Notes: generated by a model not told the origin, from the letters alone. Counted from the first letter of the stretch, positions 40,353 to 52,199 are shown. The stretch is 64,000 bases of DNA from Halieaceae bacterium (GCA_002721785.1 PBLO01000020.1:1-64000), one strand, 5' to 3'. Made by a program: numbers and translations.

Positions 40353-41936
40353 GTGACCAATCCGCCAACCGTCTTCCGCCAACTACTCGAGGCTCAGCCG
40401 CACTGGCTCGCGAAGATTCGACGTGGGGTGGAAAAAGAAAGCCTCAGGGTGACGAGGAAGGAGGCAACGCTCGCCCAGACTCCGCACCCCAAGGGACTCG
40501 GCTCAGCTCTAACGCACCCCTTTATCACCACAGATTACTCAGAGTCTCTCTTAGAATTCATCACTCCTGTCTCATCATCGATCGAAGCCACTGAAGACGC
40601 ACTTCTGGCACTCCACAGCTTTACCGCGCAACAACTGGATGGTGAGCAATTGTGGAGTGCCAGCATGCCGTGCATTGTGCATGGCGATGCTGGCATTCCC
40701 ATTGCCGAATTCGGCAGCTCTAATGTGGGGAAAATGAAACGCGTGTATCGTAACGGCCTGAGCGTCCGTTATGGCAGGCGCATGCAGGCAATTGCTGGAA
40801 TCCATTATAACTTTTCGTTACCGGAGGCTTTTTGGACTGCTGCCCATGAGAAATCGGTCACCGGTCAGACGAGGAGGGATTTTCAAACCGAGGGATATCT
40901 GGCCCTGATCCGCAATTTCTTCTCGCGGGCTTGGTTGCTGCTCTATCTGCTTGGCGCCTCACCGGCGGTTTGCGCGAGTTTTGTCCAAGGGAACAAGAAT
41001 CACCCCCTTAAGCCCTTAGGCGATGAACATCACAGCTTTTTTCTTCCCCACGCTACAAGCTTGCGCATGGGAAATCTGGGTTACACGAGTAACGCGCAGT
41101 CCGGGCTGGCTATCTGTTATAACGATATCGAACAATATATTCGCACGCTCCGCGAGGCCATCCTGACACCTCATATGCCCTACGCTAATTTCCAAATAAT
41201 GGATAACGGCGAGCGCGCTCAGCTGAACAGCGCGCTACTGCAAATCGAAAACGAGTACTACAGTCCGATCCGGCCCAAGCGCGTGACACAAACGGGTGAA
41301 GCACCGATTGTTGCTTTAGCACGTGGCGGCATTGAATACGTTGAGGTCAGGTGCATTGATATCAATCCGTTTGTACCACTTGGGATCGATGCTGACACCA
41401 TGCGTTTGCTGGATGTCTTCCTGATGGCTTGCCTGATTGACGATAGCCCACTGTGTGATGAGCGGGGCCAACAACGAAACAAAATTAATATGGAGCGCAT
41501 CGTCAACCGAGGAAGGGAGGTTGGGCTAACGCTTTTAGCAGCAAATAATAATGAGGTCTCCAGAGAAGACTCAGCACTTCCGATTATCTCCAAAATGAGG
41601 GAAATAGCGGGTTGGTTTGACGAGTTACCAGGCAGTGTCGGTGACTACACTCGCGTGGTGGCCGACGCGTACCAAAAAGTCATGGACCCTTCGCTGACCT
41701 TTTCTGCAAGAATATTAAGTGAAATGGACGATACAGGTTGCAGCTTTTGGCAGCTGGCCAAACGATATTCGTCGCAGTGGCACGATGCGCATCTTTCGCA
41801 CTCTTTGTCGGGGTCGGAGCTGACAAGACTCGAGGACGAGGCGCGACTCTCACTTAAGATGCAACAAGATCTGGAAGCCCAGGAACAACCGTCTTTTGAT
41901 CAGTATCTCGCGCAGTTTTATTCTCAATACCACTGA
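40353..41936 (+). CDS. gshA: Glutamate-cysteine ligase
   Basis: GVEKESLRVT; TTDYSESLLEFITP; GIHYNFSLPEAFW; GTG start at 40353 after AGGAG. Confidence 0.95.
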   Translation: MTNPPTVFRQLLEAQPHWLAKIRRGVEKESLRVTRKEATLAQTPHPKGLGSALTHPFITTDYSESLLEFITPVSSSIEATEDALLALHSFTAQQLDGEQLWSASMPCIVHGDAGIPIAEFGSSNVGKMKRVYRNGLSVRYGRRMQAIAGIHYNFSLPEAFWTAAHEKSVTGQTRRDFQTEGYLALIRNFFSRAWLLLYLLGASPAVCASFVQGNKNHPLKPLGDEHHSFFLPHATSLRMGNLGYTSNAQSGLAICYNDIEQYIRTLREAILTPHMPYANFQIMDNGERAQLNSALLQIENEYYSPIRPKRVTQTGEAPIVALARGGIEYVEVRCIDINPFVPLGIDADTMRLLDVFLMACLIDDSPLCDERGQQRNKINMERIVNRGREVGLTLLAANNNEVSREDSALPIISKMREIAGWFDELPGSVGDYTRVVADAYQKVMDPSLTFSARILSEMDDTGCSFWQLAKRYSSQWHDAHLSHSLSGSELTRLEDEARLSLKMQQDLEAQEQPSFDQYLAQFYSQYH

Positions 41937-41965
41937 TTTACCTCCCCAGCACAGGTGAATTATCA

Positions 41966-41994
41966 AAAAAAAAGCGCTCCGAGGAGCGCTTTTC
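41966..41994. terminator. Intrinsic terminator
   Basis: AAAAAAAAAGCGCTCCGAGGAGCGCTTTT after gshA. Confidence 0.82.
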
Positions 41995-42088
41995 AATGCC
42001 AGCAAAGAGGCTTATGGGAACACCGATGACAAGGTAAACGACTTACAATGATGCAGAGGGGTCCCGGCCGGCGTTTTTGCCTACACGC

Positions 42089-42823
42089 TTACATCGCAAT
42101 ATCAACTGCGTACGAGACGACAAATTTCATTTGATCGTTGTCGTAACCTCCTTCTGCAGCCCCACCTTTGACATCAGTGTCCGATATCATAAATGTGAAA
42201 CCACCCTTTGAAATGCTGACGTTATAATCGTAATAACCTTCAGCGTTGCCGTTGAAAGCCTCGGCAAAGTCGCCATCATGGTGTCCGATGTGCAGCCCAA
42301 TCCCTACGCCATTGCTAAGCTCAAAGCCATAATCTAATGACAGGTAGTAAGCCTCGCCAAACCCAAAGTCTTGGCCTGGAGCCTCGTCAGCTTCAGTATC
42401 AGCCAGCACATTGTATTGTGCGCTGAAATTACCAATTCCTACGCCAATATAGACCTCGCCAAAATCGAACTCAGCCTCCTTATCGTAGTTGTAATATAGG
42501 TAGCCAATGTCCCAACTGATCGCTCCGGTGTCGAAGGCAAAACCGGCATAGATGTCGTGTTCATATGAATACACATCACCTGCACCGTAGTTGACATTTG
42601 ACGCCCAGGTTCCGATGTAAAACCCATTATCCGCAGCGTAGTCTATTCCTCCCTGAACAGCAGCCTCGTTTTCGGTTTGCGTTAGACCACGCCAGATATA
42701 GTTACTGGTCATAGAAGCGTTGGCAGACCATTCCCCAGCATGGGATGACGACGCAAACGCGCATAGCAATGCAGCGGGTAAAACAGCTGCGCCAAATCTG
42801 TAGCGGGAAGTAATTGTATACAT
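42089..42823 (-). CDS. TorF-family putative porin (TIGR02001)
   Basis: Signal peptide; WSANASMTSNYIWRGLTQTENEAAVQGGIDYAADNGFYIGTWASNV. Confidence 0.88.
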   Translation of the reverse strand: MYTITSRYRFGAAVLPAALLCAFASSSHAGEWSANASMTSNYIWRGLTQTENEAAVQGGIDYAADNGFYIGTWASNVNYGAGDVYSYEHDIYAGFAFDTGAISWDIGYLYYNYDKEAEFDFGEVYIGVGIGNFSAQYNVLADTEADEAPGQDFGFGEAYYLSLDYGFELSNGVGIGLHIGHHDGDFAEAFNGNAEGYYDYNVSISKGGFTFMISDTDVKGGAAEGGYDNDQMKFVVSYAVDIAM

Positions 42824-43164
42824 GGTAGTTCCTCGTGATGTCGTATGTTAGGACCGGCACAGTTACCAACGGACCTTGGTGAGTAGTGCTTCGCTCCGGT
42901 CACGAAGTGATTTGCAAAAGACGGGCCAAATTTTCCATGTGACTGTTTTAACAACACTTTTATGTAAAATCATTGCCCGAACAGCTTTAGTACGCACTGT
43001 TCATATCCGATATAGCTGAACAAACGCTCCAAAGCGGTGCGCAGTCGCACAAACATAGCGCGATAGATTGAATCTCAAATTTCTTTCCATTCAAGGCTAA
43101 TCCAGAGCAATGCGCTGCGGCGTAGACAAACCCTCTCGACACGGCTCTCTTGGAGGATGACCAA

Positions 43165-43512
43165 ATGTTGTTTAGATGCCCGACTAAGCTCCTTTTCGCG
43201 CCGCTGACATTTGCCCTTAGCAATGCAGCCTACGCCGCCGCAATTGACTGTGATGCTGTCATAGAAGACACGATCATTGAGATGGAAGCTGGCGCGGGCG
43301 ATTGGTGGGATGCGGATACCGCTCGAATGGCACGCATGGCTGCCGCGTCAGCGTGCTTTAAGGCTAAGGCCATATCCACACCATCCGATCATGGCAGTTA
43401 CGACAGTGATGGGGAGCTAACAGAAGAGACCACAGATTTCATGGGCTTGCAGGTCAAGCCTTTAAGTGGTCCGCCCAGCAGAAAACCTTACGAACGCCGG
43501 GACAGGGATTAG
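43165..43512 (+). CDS. Small secreted hypothetical protein
   Basis: Signal-like MLFRCPTKLLFAPLTFALSNAAYAAA then AIDCDAVIEDTIIEMEAGAGDWW...; start at 43165 after TTGGAGGATG. Confidence 0.6.
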   Translation: MLFRCPTKLLFAPLTFALSNAAYAAAIDCDAVIEDTIIEMEAGAGDWWDADTARMARMAAASACFKAKAISTPSDHGSYDSDGELTEETTDFMGLQVKPLSGPPSRKPYERRDRD

Positions 43513-43637
43513 TCAAAGCAAGCTGTGCCTAACAGCCCATGTTTGGGCTAAGAAGAACTCAAGGCCCCCGTAGTTGTTCTGTATTTTCCGGGGACCATTT
43601 CGATGCGCGTTTAAGATCGACAAAAAGAGCAGAAAAC

Positions 43638-44366
43638 TCAGTCGTCTACTGTGGGGACCACTGCGATCAGCTCTACGTCGAACATCAATGTGGCATTCGG
43701 CCCAATCATCTGACCCGCACCGCCCTCGCCGTAGCCCAACTCCGGCGGAATGATGAACTTAAATTTGCCGCCGGGCTTCATTAGCTGCAGCCCTTCCGTC
43801 CAGCCCGCAATCACCTGCGTCAGGCCGAAAGTGACGGTTTGACCGCGCTCGAAACTGCTATCGAAGACCGTGCCGTCGATCAGCCGGCCTTCGTAATGGA
43901 CCTCAACAGAATCCTCAGCCACAGGATTTTCACCCTCACCCGGCTCAACGACGATGTACTGCAAGCCCGATTCGGTCGTCTGCACTTCTTCACGGGCACT
44001 CATCTCTGCCATGTACGTTCTGCCGGCCTCGAGATTGGTTTGTGCCAGCGCGGTACGCTCGGCTTCGGCCTCTGCCTGACGACGCTCCTGGAAGGCAGTC
44101 ATTTCAGTATTGATCTCTTCCTCGGTCATTTTTGACTCTGCGCCAGCCATGGCGTCCTGAAGACCGGCCGCATAAGCAGCGACATCAACCGTCATACCAT
44201 CTGCTGCCATTCTCTGACCCATCCGCAGACCAATACCGTAGCTTAGCCGCGCGTCTGTCGTCTCCAGCATGACTTCCTCCTCTTTCGGGGCGCCATCGCA
44301 ACCCAAAGTGACAGCCAGCAACAAGGAAGTTGCCAGACCAATCAGTAGTTTAATCGGGGTACTCAT
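43638..44366 (-). CDS. FKBP-type peptidyl-prolyl isomerase (lipoprotein-like, FkpA/Mip type)
   Basis: LLLAVTLGCDG signal/lipobox-like; VHYEGRLIDGTVFDSSFERGQTVTFGLTQVIAGWTEGLQLM. Confidence 0.93.
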   Translation of the reverse strand: MSTPIKLLIGLATSLLLAVTLGCDGAPKEEEVMLETTDARLSYGIGLRMGQRMAADGMTVDVAAYAAGLQDAMAGAESKMTEEEINTEMTAFQERRQAEAEAERTALAQTNLEAGRTYMAEMSAREEVQTTESGLQYIVVEPGEGENPVAEDSVEVHYEGRLIDGTVFDSSFERGQTVTFGLTQVIAGWTEGLQLMKPGGKFKFIIPPELGYGEGGAGQMIGPNATLMFDVELIAVVPTVDD

Positions 44367-44406
44367 CAGCTCTTCTCCCACTGTTCGTGTAAACCGGGTG
44401 GCGATG

Positions 44407-44904
44407 TTACGTTGCCTCGCACAGCAGTGCCACAAGTTGCTCGCGTTCAGAGACATATTCACCTCGGCGGAATATGGGCAGCACCGATAGATTTTCTGCC
44501 ATCAATTGAGACATCTCGTCAGGGCGAACCGATTCGGAGTGAGCATGCGAGAGTCGATGAGATTCTGACAGAGCGAACCAGATCAAATCTGCCAAGTGCC
44601 GCTCAGCCTGGACCTCGAGCTGCAAGAGTAAGCTGCGCTGCTGCTGCCGATCCGGGTCGGTTTTCCACTTCTCGCGCGTCATCCGCAAAGGCAAAACGAC
44701 CTCGTCCATCCAGGAAGCGGTTACGCCATGCATATGGTCAACGTCGCTCCCCTGCCAACGCTGCCCGCAGTGCGCCAGCCAACCGGCGAACAATGCCTCG
44801 AGGATGACGAGGTCCCCCTCATGCTGAAGGCGCAACAGCAGCTGTTGGCTCTCGGTGCAACCGTATCGCGCTAACGCCCACTCCCAAAATTTCTCTACCG
44901 TCAT
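44407..44904 (-). CDS. TIGR02444/DUF2390-family protein
   Basis: FWEWALARYGCTESQQLLLRLQHEGDLVILEALFAGWLA. Confidence 0.75.
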   Translation of the reverse strand: MTVEKFWEWALARYGCTESQQLLLRLQHEGDLVILEALFAGWLAHCGQRWQGSDVDHMHGVTASWMDEVVLPLRMTREKWKTDPDRQQQRSLLLQLEVQAERHLADLIWFALSESHRLSHAHSESVRPDEMSQLMAENLSVLPIFRRGEYVSEREQLVALLCEAT

Positions 44905-45185
44905 TGTGATGGGTCCCCCACAAAAGCCTGTATCAACTGCTCTTTCTGTATACGGCTTAGCTTGCGGATGGCAGCCTCACGCTGTGCGGCTGCGGACCGG
45001 GAGTCGCTGGGCTCGGACCATACCAAACGCACAGGCCGGCGAGATCGCGTATAGCGGGCGCCACCCGGGGTGGCGCCGTTGTGCTCCTGTAGTCGGCGCT
45101 GTAAGTCAGTGGTGATGCCCACGTAAAGGCTCTGATCGTTGCATTGCAACAGATACACCCACCACGCCGCCGTGTCCTCAGTCAT
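44901..45185 (-). CDS. GIY-YIG nuclease superfamily protein
   Basis: WWVYLLQCNDQSLYVGITTDLQRRLQEHN. Confidence 0.92.
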   Translation of the reverse strand: MTEDTAAWWVYLLQCNDQSLYVGITTDLQRRLQEHNGATPGGARYTRSRRPVRLVWSEPSDSRSAAAQREAAIRKLSRIQKEQLIQAFVGDPSQ

Positions 45186-45322
45186 ACGTCTTCCTCTACT
45201 GAGCACCCAAGCCTTGATGGTCACGGGCCAGTAGGCTATTTTCACTCCGACACCTTATCGTGTTTAGACACTTTATAATTGAGTGACCCGGGCGATACCC
45301 CAGATCTGTAAACGGAGCCAAC

Positions 45323-45649
45323 ATGAGCGCTGATATCCTGCACGTAACTGACGACAACTTCGACGCGGAGGTGTTGTCCAGCGATGTTCCCGTATTGGTA
45401 GACTTTTGGGCGGAATGGTGTGGGCCTTGCAAGATGATCGCGCCTATCCTGGAAGAAATCGCCGGGGAGTATGCGGGTAAAGTCAAAGTTTGTAAGGTGG
45501 ACGTCGATGCCAACCCTGATATGCCGGGGAAATTTAATATCCGCGGTATACCGACACTGATCATGTTCAAGGGTGGAAACGCCGTAGATACCAAGGTAGG
45601 CGCGTTGTCCAAGTCGCAGCTGGCAGAGTTCGTCGACAGCGCTGTCTAA
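45323..45649 (+). CDS. trxA: Thioredoxin
   Basis: [22 protein letters not shown]. Confidence 0.97.
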   Translation: MSADILHVTDDNFDAEVLSSDVPVLVDFWAEWCGPCKMIAPILEEIAGEYAGKVKVCKVDVDANPDMPGKFNIRGIPTLIMFKGGNAVDTKVGALSKSQLAEFVDSAV

Positions 45650-45927
45650 CGCACAGCACCCCCCAAAAACCTGACAATATTTTGCTGGACGCGCCTGTTC
45701 CCGGGTGCTAACTTGCCGGCTATTGGGACCAAACGGCTCCCGCAGCACCTAACACCTTTTCCTTTTTCACTTCATTGCGCTCCAGTCGATCGGCCGCGTA
45801 TTTTCCCGAAGCGAAGAAATCCGTCAGGTGCTGCCGCATCCCGAGACGCACAAGCACAAGAAGCAATAAGCGCCGCGGAAGCACAACGTTTCCTTTTTTA
45901 CATTTCTGATTAAGTTGGAAGTCATTC

Positions 45928-47493
45928 GTGGAAGAACAAACCAGCGCCAATGCCGAAGAGTTGGAAGCCACCAACACCGAATCCCCCGCTGCAAGCGAAG
46001 CGGAGAGTGCCGAAGCCCCTGAAGATGCCGGCAAGAAAGGCGGCCGTACCTTAAAGCTCAAGGGAGCCGAACCCGAAGCATCAGAGGATAAGTCCTCTGA
46101 AGCACCGGCCGACACGGCGCCTGAGGGTGACGCCAATACAGAGGAAGGCGCGCCTCAAGGCAGATCCCGCCGGGGTCGACAGAGACGACCACGTCGCGAC
46201 CCTAACACACCCAGCGCTAACCCGATGAGCCTTACCGAGCTCAAGAACAAATCGACGCAAGAGCTGATCGATATGGCCCGCGAGATGGGCATCGAGAACA
46301 TGGCTCGCTCTCGCAAACAGGACATCATCTTTGCCCTGCTGAAGCGACATGCGAAGAGCGGCGAAGACATTTGGGGTGATGGCGTACTCGAAATTCTGCA
46401 GGACGGGTTTGGCTTCCTGCGCTCCGCAGACAGTTCGTTCCTCGCAGGACCGGACGACATCTATGTGAGCCCGAGTCAAATTCGCCGCTTCAATCTCCGT
46501 ACCGGTGACACTGTGACCGGCATGATTCGCCCGCCGAAAGATTCGGAGCGCTACTTCGCCCTGCTCAAGGTCAAGGACGTTAACTTTGAATCTCCAGAGA
46601 GTGCGAAAAGCAAAATTCTGTTTGAGAACCTGACGCCACTGTTCCCCAACGAGCGCCTGACGCTGGAAAAAGGGAACGGCTCCACTGAGGATCTGACTGG
46701 CCGCCTGATTGACCTCGTCGCCCCGATTGGTAAAGGACAGCGTGGCCTGTTGGTTGCACCGCCCAAAGCGGGCAAAACCATCATGATGCAGAACATCGCG
46801 CAGGCGATTATCTCGAACAACCCCGAGTGTTACGTGATCGTGCTGCTGATTGACGAACGCCCTGAAGAAGTCACGGAGATGCAACGTTCAGTGGGTGCCC
46901 GAGGCGCTGAGGTCGTCGCGTCGACCTTCGACGAGCCCCCGTCACGTCACGTCCAGGTCGCTGACATGGTGATTGAAAAAGCCAAGCGACTGGTGGAACA
47001 CAAGCGCGATGTAGTCATTCTGTTGGACTCCATCACGCGATTGGCGCGCGCGTATAACACCGTCATTCCCAGTTCCGGCAAGGTGCTGACCGGTGGCGTT
47101 GACGCACATGCGCTCGAACGCCCCAAGCGATTCTTCGGTGCGGCACGTAATATCGAGGAAGGGGGAAGCCTATCGATCATTGCGACCGCTTTGATCGATA
47201 CCGGATCCAAAATGGATGAAGTGATCTACGAGGAGTTCAAGGGCACCGGTAACATGGAACTGCACCTTGACCGGAAAATTGCGGAGAAGCGTGTTTATCC
47301 TGCTATTAACATTCGCCGTTCCGGCACACGACGTGAGGAATTACTCACGGGGGACGAGGAGCTGCAGCGTATGTGGATTCTGCGCAAGCTGCTCCATGGC
47401 ATGGAAGATCTGCCTGCGATCGAATTCCAGCTCGACAAGCTGAAAGACACCAAGTCCAACGAAGAATTCTTCAAATCCATGAAGCGGAAGTAA
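45928..47493 (+). CDS. rho: Transcription termination factor Rho with N-terminal extension
   Basis: [53 protein letters not shown] start gives about 100 extra residues. Confidence 0.95.
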   Translation: MEEQTSANAEELEATNTESPAASEAESAEAPEDAGKKGGRTLKLKGAEPEASEDKSSEAPADTAPEGDANTEEGAPQGRSRRGRQRRPRRDPNTPSANPMSLTELKNKSTQELIDMAREMGIENMARSRKQDIIFALLKRHAKSGEDIWGDGVLEILQDGFGFLRSADSSFLAGPDDIYVSPSQIRRFNLRTGDTVTGMIRPPKDSERYFALLKVKDVNFESPESAKSKILFENLTPLFPNERLTLEKGNGSTEDLTGRLIDLVAPIGKGQRGLLVAPPKAGKTIMMQNIAQAIISNNPECYVIVLLIDERPEEVTEMQRSVGARGAEVVASTFDEPPSRHVQVADMVIEKAKRLVEHKRDVVILLDSITRLARAYNTVIPSSGKVLTGGVDAHALERPKRFFGAARNIEEGGSLSIIATALIDTGSKMDEVIYEEFKGTGNMELHLDRKIAEKRVYPAINIRRSGTRREELLTGDEELQRMWILRKLLHGMEDLPAIEFQLDKLKDTKSNEEFFKSMKRK

Positions 47494-47502
47494 TCCGCCA
47501 CC

Positions 47503-48999
47503 ATGCCCAGTTTTGTAGACCTCCGTGAATTCATCAGCGACCTTGAGCGGCGCGGCGATCTAGTCCGAATCACTGCCGAGATTGACCCAAATCTCGAGAT
47601 GACCGAGATCGCCGATCGCACCTTGAGAGGTGGCGGACCGGCACTGCTCTTCGAAAACCCGAAAGGCTCTGATATCCCCGTTCTGGCGAACCTCTTCGGC
47701 GCCGAGCGCCGGGTCGCACTGGGGATGGGCGAGGAGAATGTTGAGGCGCTGCGAGACGTGGGCGAACTGCTGGCCTACCTCAGGCAACCCGATCCTCCAA
47801 AGGGCTTCAAAGATCTGGTCGACAAGGCCCCATTACTGAAAAAGATACTCACCATGGGGCCCAATATGATCAAGAAGGCCCCTTGCCAGCAGGTCATTCT
47901 GCGTGGCGAAGAGGTCGATCTGACCACATTACCTATCCAAACGTGCTGGCCTGAGGATGTCGGGCCACTGGTCACCTGGCCACTGGTGATCACCCGCGGG
48001 CCCGAGAAAGAGCGAATGAATCTGGGCATCTATCGGATGCAACTGATTGGACGCAACAAGCTCATCATGCGTTGGCTGTCTCATCGCGGTGGTGCTCTGG
48101 ATTTTCGCGACTGGCAACTCAAACGGCCGGGCGAACCTTACCCCGTTGCCATCTCTCTCGGCGCAGATCCCGCGACGACGCTGGGCGCCGTGACACCCGT
48201 ACCCGATGCCCTGTCGGAGTATGCTTTCGCCGGCTTGCTGCGGGGTAAGAAGACGGACCTGACGCAGTGCATCACAGATGCCTGCCGTAACAACAATCTG
48301 ATGGTGCCCGCTCACAGTGAGATCATTTTAGAAGGCTATATCGATCCGACTGAAATGGCGGACGAGGGCCCCTTCGGTGATCACACAGGCTATTACAACG
48401 AGGTCGAGCGCTTCCCGGTATTTACCGTAGAAGCCATGACAACCCGGGAAAATCCGATTTATCACAGCACTTATACAGGCCGGCCACCTGATGAACCGGC
48501 CATCTTAGGCGTGGCGCTTAACGAGGTATTCGTACCGCTCCTAAAAAAACAATTTCCGGAGATCAGCGATTTCTATCTGCCACCCGAGGGCTGCTCGTAC
48601 CGTATGGCCGTGGTCACCATGCGCAAGGAATATCCCGGGCACGCGAAGCGTGTGATGTTCGGCGTGTGGTCTTTCCTTCGCCAATTCATGTACACCAAAT
48701 TCATCATCGTCACAGACGACGATATCAACGCACGCTCCTGGGAAGATGTGATCTGGGCGATGACGACGCGGATGGATCCCGCCCGAGACTCTACGATTGT
48801 AGAGAGCACACCCATCGACTATCTGGACTTCGCGTCGCCCGTCGCAGGGCTAGGTTCCAAAATTGGTATGGATGCGACGCATAAGTGGGAAGGCGAAACC
48901 GATCGCGAGTGGGGCCGCACGATCGAGATGGACGCGGGCACCCGTGAACGGGTCGATCAACTCTGGACATCGTTAGGTATCGACCTCCCAGGCCGATAG
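47503..48999 (+). CDS. ubiD: UbiD decarboxylase
   Basis: [43 protein letters not shown]. Confidence 0.96.
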   Translation: MPSFVDLREFISDLERRGDLVRITAEIDPNLEMTEIADRTLRGGGPALLFENPKGSDIPVLANLFGAERRVALGMGEENVEALRDVGELLAYLRQPDPPKGFKDLVDKAPLLKKILTMGPNMIKKAPCQQVILRGEEVDLTTLPIQTCWPEDVGPLVTWPLVITRGPEKERMNLGIYRMQLIGRNKLIMRWLSHRGGALDFRDWQLKRPGEPYPVAISLGADPATTLGAVTPVPDALSEYAFAGLLRGKKTDLTQCITDACRNNNLMVPAHSEIILEGYIDPTEMADEGPFGDHTGYYNEVERFPVFTVEAMTTRENPIYHSTYTGRPPDEPAILGVALNEVFVPLLKKQFPEISDFYLPPEGCSYRMAVVTMRKEYPGHAKRVMFGVWSFLRQFMYTKFIIVTDDDINARSWEDVIWAMTTRMDPARDSTIVESTPIDYLDFASPVAGLGSKIGMDATHKWEGETDREWGRTIEMDAGTRERVDQLWTSLGIDLPGR

Positions 49000-49060
49000 T
49001 TATTCCTCTCCCAGTCCATGGATTGGCAATGGCCGCGGTTTTACCCTTTATCGTGCTTTT

Positions 49061-50242
49061 TCACTCCTGATTCGGAATCAAGGCGGCAAGTGCTTTAGCT
49101 TCCAACTGACTCGCGCGCTCATCATGACCCGCTCGCCGTAGCCAATTCGCCCAGCGTGCAGCGTGTACTGGCGAGGGCTTTCTTTCGTAGGCAATCTGCC
49201 ATAGATCACCCGCCGCGGCCTCGTCACCGCTCTGCTCCGCGATGTGAGCCAACGCCGCATGGCAATCACCTTCGATATCGTGGTCTACCCAACGCGCGAC
49301 GCGCTTTTTCAGCTTCGCCACAGAGTGCCCCGGTAACTTCGCCACGCATTGCAGGGTCAAGGGATCACCGAACTGTTCCAACCGAGTCGATACAGCCTTG
49401 TGAAGGGTCTCCGCATCCTGCTCGTGACCAAGCCGCTCCACAAGCGCCTGCCACAGCGCACTATGTTCACCCTTGAGTCGATCAGGGGCCTGTTTCCAGA
49501 GACCCATCACATCCTGAGCGGCGCTCCCTCGCATCACCTCGCGCCACGCATGCCCCTCCCGCTGATCTAGTATCCCCGGAGGACACAAGCGACTGGCCCT
49601 GACGTCGGCAACCAGCTTGCACACCTCGCGCCAGTCTTTCTGTTGCCATGCCAGATCACAGCGAATGAACTTACCGCGCGGCGTATCCAGCTCTTGCGCC
49701 GAGAGCGAGGCAAGTGACAGCGATGCTTGGTCGAGGGCACCGCTCATTAAATGAGATTCCGCCCGCACCAGTGCGGTCACTGCTGACGGCAGGGTGTCTG
49801 CCTCCTCAGCCGCATCAAGGAGCTTCAGCGCGCGTTCAGTTTTCCCCAGATACACCAGAGACAGCGCGGCATATAGTGGATGCAACAGGGTGGATTCGCG
49901 CATGCCGCGGGTCTTGGACAGCGCACGCTCAGCCACATCCCAGCGGCCCTCATAAAACGCCGCCAACCCCTTATCCGTGCGCAGCTGGGCGCCTCTCTGA
50001 CTATGGCTGCCCATCCACAACCCAATGGCACCCGGAACGCGCAGTGCCGATCGAACTAATCGAGACAGGAACAGCAGTAGCATGGTGACCACAACAAGCA
50101 GTGATAAGGCCAGCCACGCCGACGTCTCCAGTTGCGAATCACCCCAGGCAACCGAGACATACCCCGCATCCAAAGTACCGACGTTGACCCACATCGCGCC
50201 AACGATCAGGCCCACAACCAGGTAGATACTCAAGCGAGTCAT
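49061..50242 (-). CDS. hemY: Heme biosynthesis protein HemY
   Basis: N-terminal TM segments and TPR-like region, directly after hemX. Confidence 0.88.
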   Translation of the reverse strand: MTRLSIYLVVGLIVGAMWVNVGTLDAGYVSVAWGDSQLETSAWLALSLLVVVTMLLLFLSRLVRSALRVPGAIGLWMGSHSQRGAQLRTDKGLAAFYEGRWDVAERALSKTRGMRESTLLHPLYAALSLVYLGKTERALKLLDAAEEADTLPSAVTALVRAESHLMSGALDQASLSLASLSAQELDTPRGKFIRCDLAWQQKDWREVCKLVADVRASRLCPPGILDQREGHAWREVMRGSAAQDVMGLWKQAPDRLKGEHSALWQALVERLGHEQDAETLHKAVSTRLEQFGDPLTLQCVAKLPGHSVAKLKKRVARWVDHDIEGDCHAALAHIAEQSGDEAAAGDLWQIAYERKPSPVHAARWANWLRRAGHDERASQLEAKALAALIPNQE

Positions 50243-50244
50243 GA

Positions 50245-51378
50245 TCAGTCTGCCGATTCTCGACCGAGGCGCTTCACTTGCGCCTCGAGCAGACTGCGAG
50301 ATTCGATCAGATCAGGGAGGTCTGGTGAGATGGCCTCTTCTTCGAGTGCCCCAATCTCGTCGAGGATGCTGTTTACCCGGTCACTGTCCTGCTCCGAAAA
50401 CAAGCTGACGAAGTTTCGTGCTCGATCCAAGGAACGTTCATACAGTGGCTGATTGGCCGATAGCATCGCGATCTGCGCTTGCTCAAGCAGCATGCGGCCG
50501 TTCTGTCGCGCCAACGCCGCCCACTCTGGCGTCATAAGTTGAGCGATGTCCTCACTGCGGCGCCGAATGACCAAGTGATCCGACAGTGCGGCTAAAGCCG
50601 CCTGCCAGCGGCTTGCCAGTTCCCCCCACTCTTGATCATCAACCTCGGTGACCCCAGCAGAACGTTGCGGTCCTATCTCCATCACGACCTGCAAAGCATG
50701 CATCTGGTCGATCAGCGCCGATAGCCTGCCGTAAAGACCGACCTGATCGATTCTCGGAACGGCAGCGAGTGCGGCGCGATCTTTCGCAAGGGCCAGACGA
50801 GATGCCTCGAACCGCGGTTCACCGGTGTCCCGAAGCAGATCATCTGCCTGCGTGAGCAAGCTCATCGCTGCTTCGACATCTCTGGCAACCAGCAGCCGCT
50901 GGCCCGCCAAGCGCGTCAAAAAAATCGCTTCCTGTCCCAGCCAGGCGCGACGGTCTACCGCGAGCAGCCTGTCCATCTGGCTCTCAACGCGCCCCATGCG
51001 ATCACTGATTTGGCGAGCGGACTCAGCGCGTTCGGCTGCCTGTTGCGCTTGCCACGAAGCCAAATCTCGCCGCCAATCGGTCTCTAATTGTCCGAAAGTG
51101 CTGCGCACACTGCTGTCGGCAGCCGCCTGTGCCAAAGCCGGTAGGTCGGGAAGGGGCCGCTTGCTTTCAGCTGACAAGGTCGCGAGCTGATTCTCTATCG
51201 CATCGAGCCGCTGCCATTGTTGCTGCGCCCAAGGCCAGCCAAACCAATAGCCCGCCCCACCCAGCGAGAGCAGCATCGTGAGCAGTGACAAAGTAAAGGT
51301 CATTGCCCAGCGATTGCCTCTTGGCTCAGCGGATTTCGCTGGCACGTCGGGCCGCTCTGGAGTTGCCGGCTCAGTCAT
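50245..51378 (-). CDS. hemX: Uroporphyrinogen-III C-methyltransferase-like HemX
   Basis: Single TM then coiled-coil RLDAIENQLATL; hemC-hemD-hemX-hemY order. Confidence 0.9.
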   Translation of the reverse strand: MTEPATPERPDVPAKSAEPRGNRWAMTFTLSLLTMLLSLGGAGYWFGWPWAQQQWQRLDAIENQLATLSAESKRPLPDLPALAQAAADSSVRSTFGQLETDWRRDLASWQAQQAAERAESARQISDRMGRVESQMDRLLAVDRRAWLGQEAIFLTRLAGQRLLVARDVEAAMSLLTQADDLLRDTGEPRFEASRLALAKDRAALAAVPRIDQVGLYGRLSALIDQMHALQVVMEIGPQRSAGVTEVDDQEWGELASRWQAALAALSDHLVIRRRSEDIAQLMTPEWAALARQNGRMLLEQAQIAMLSANQPLYERSLDRARNFVSLFSEQDSDRVNSILDEIGALEEEAISPDLPDLIESRSLLEAQVKRLGRESAD

Positions 51379-51461
51379 CCGTTATGCTTCGTGTTGTTCA
51401 TGTTCTCTCTGCCCACGTTTGGATCACTCATCCAGTCGTAGCGCCTGCCGCCGGCATGAAG

Positions 51462-52199
51462 TCATGCCGGTGCTCGAAGCGACTGTAGCGCCTGCAAAAA
51501 ACCCCGATCACTGGCGTCATCCGCCCGCACCACGCTGCGCCACCCCGAGCGCTCCGCCAGGGCAGCGACTCGCTCGGACGGCACAATCACCGTTGATTGG
51601 AACAGGTCCCTTTTACCGGCGCCAGCCAACAATTCCGACAACCGTGAGAGTACCTCGCCGCTGCTAGCTTGGAACACGAGCGCGTGATGCGCGAATGCAT
51701 CCAAAGCGGTGAGGGAGACGTCGGGCCATACGCGTCGGTAGCAGGACCATTCGACCACACGGGCGCCTCTCGCAGTGAGTTCTTTCCCCAGCAGGTCGCG
51801 GCCGCCCTCTCCCTTAACGATGAGCACATCGTTGCGCTCGACCGCCTCCAAAGCGGGCATTTGCAATAAACCCTCTGAGTCGGCGCGCTCTGGTATCTGC
51901 GCCTCAATACCGGCGCTCACTAGCGTGTCTCGGGTCTTTTGACCCACTGCAATCACCTGACAGCCATCGACCTGATCCAGCGCCACCTTGAGTTGAGGAA
52001 GTCCCCATCGCACGGCGTTCGCACTAACAAATATGACAATCGTATCGGGTCTGATCGTCGGCAATGGTGAGCACTGCGAATCCGGCAATGGAGTCACTTC
52101 CATAATCGGGAGGGTCAGGTGCGAGATGCCTTGATCTTGCAGAAGTTTCGACAGCCGCTGGCAATCCGCCAAAGGGCGCGTCAGAACGGCAGTGGTCAT
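51462..52199 (-). CDS. hemD: Uroporphyrinogen-III synthase
   Basis: [40 protein letters not shown]; overlaps end of hemC. Confidence 0.92.
   Translation of the reverse strand: MTTAVLTRPLADCQRLSKLLQDQGISHLTLPIMEVTPLPDSQCSPLPTIRPDTIVIFVSANAVRWGLPQLKVALDQVDGCQVIAVGQKTRDTLVSAGIEAQIPERADSEGLLQMPALEAVERNDVLIVKGEGGRDLLGKELTARGARVVEWSCYRRVWPDVSLTALDAFAHHALVFQASSGEVLSRLSELLAGAGKRDLFQSTVIVPSERVAALAERSGWRSVVRADDASDRGFLQALQSLRAPA

Noticed and set aside
46081-46884. 267-aa minus-strand ORF
   Set aside because: Antisense to rho; shadow ORF
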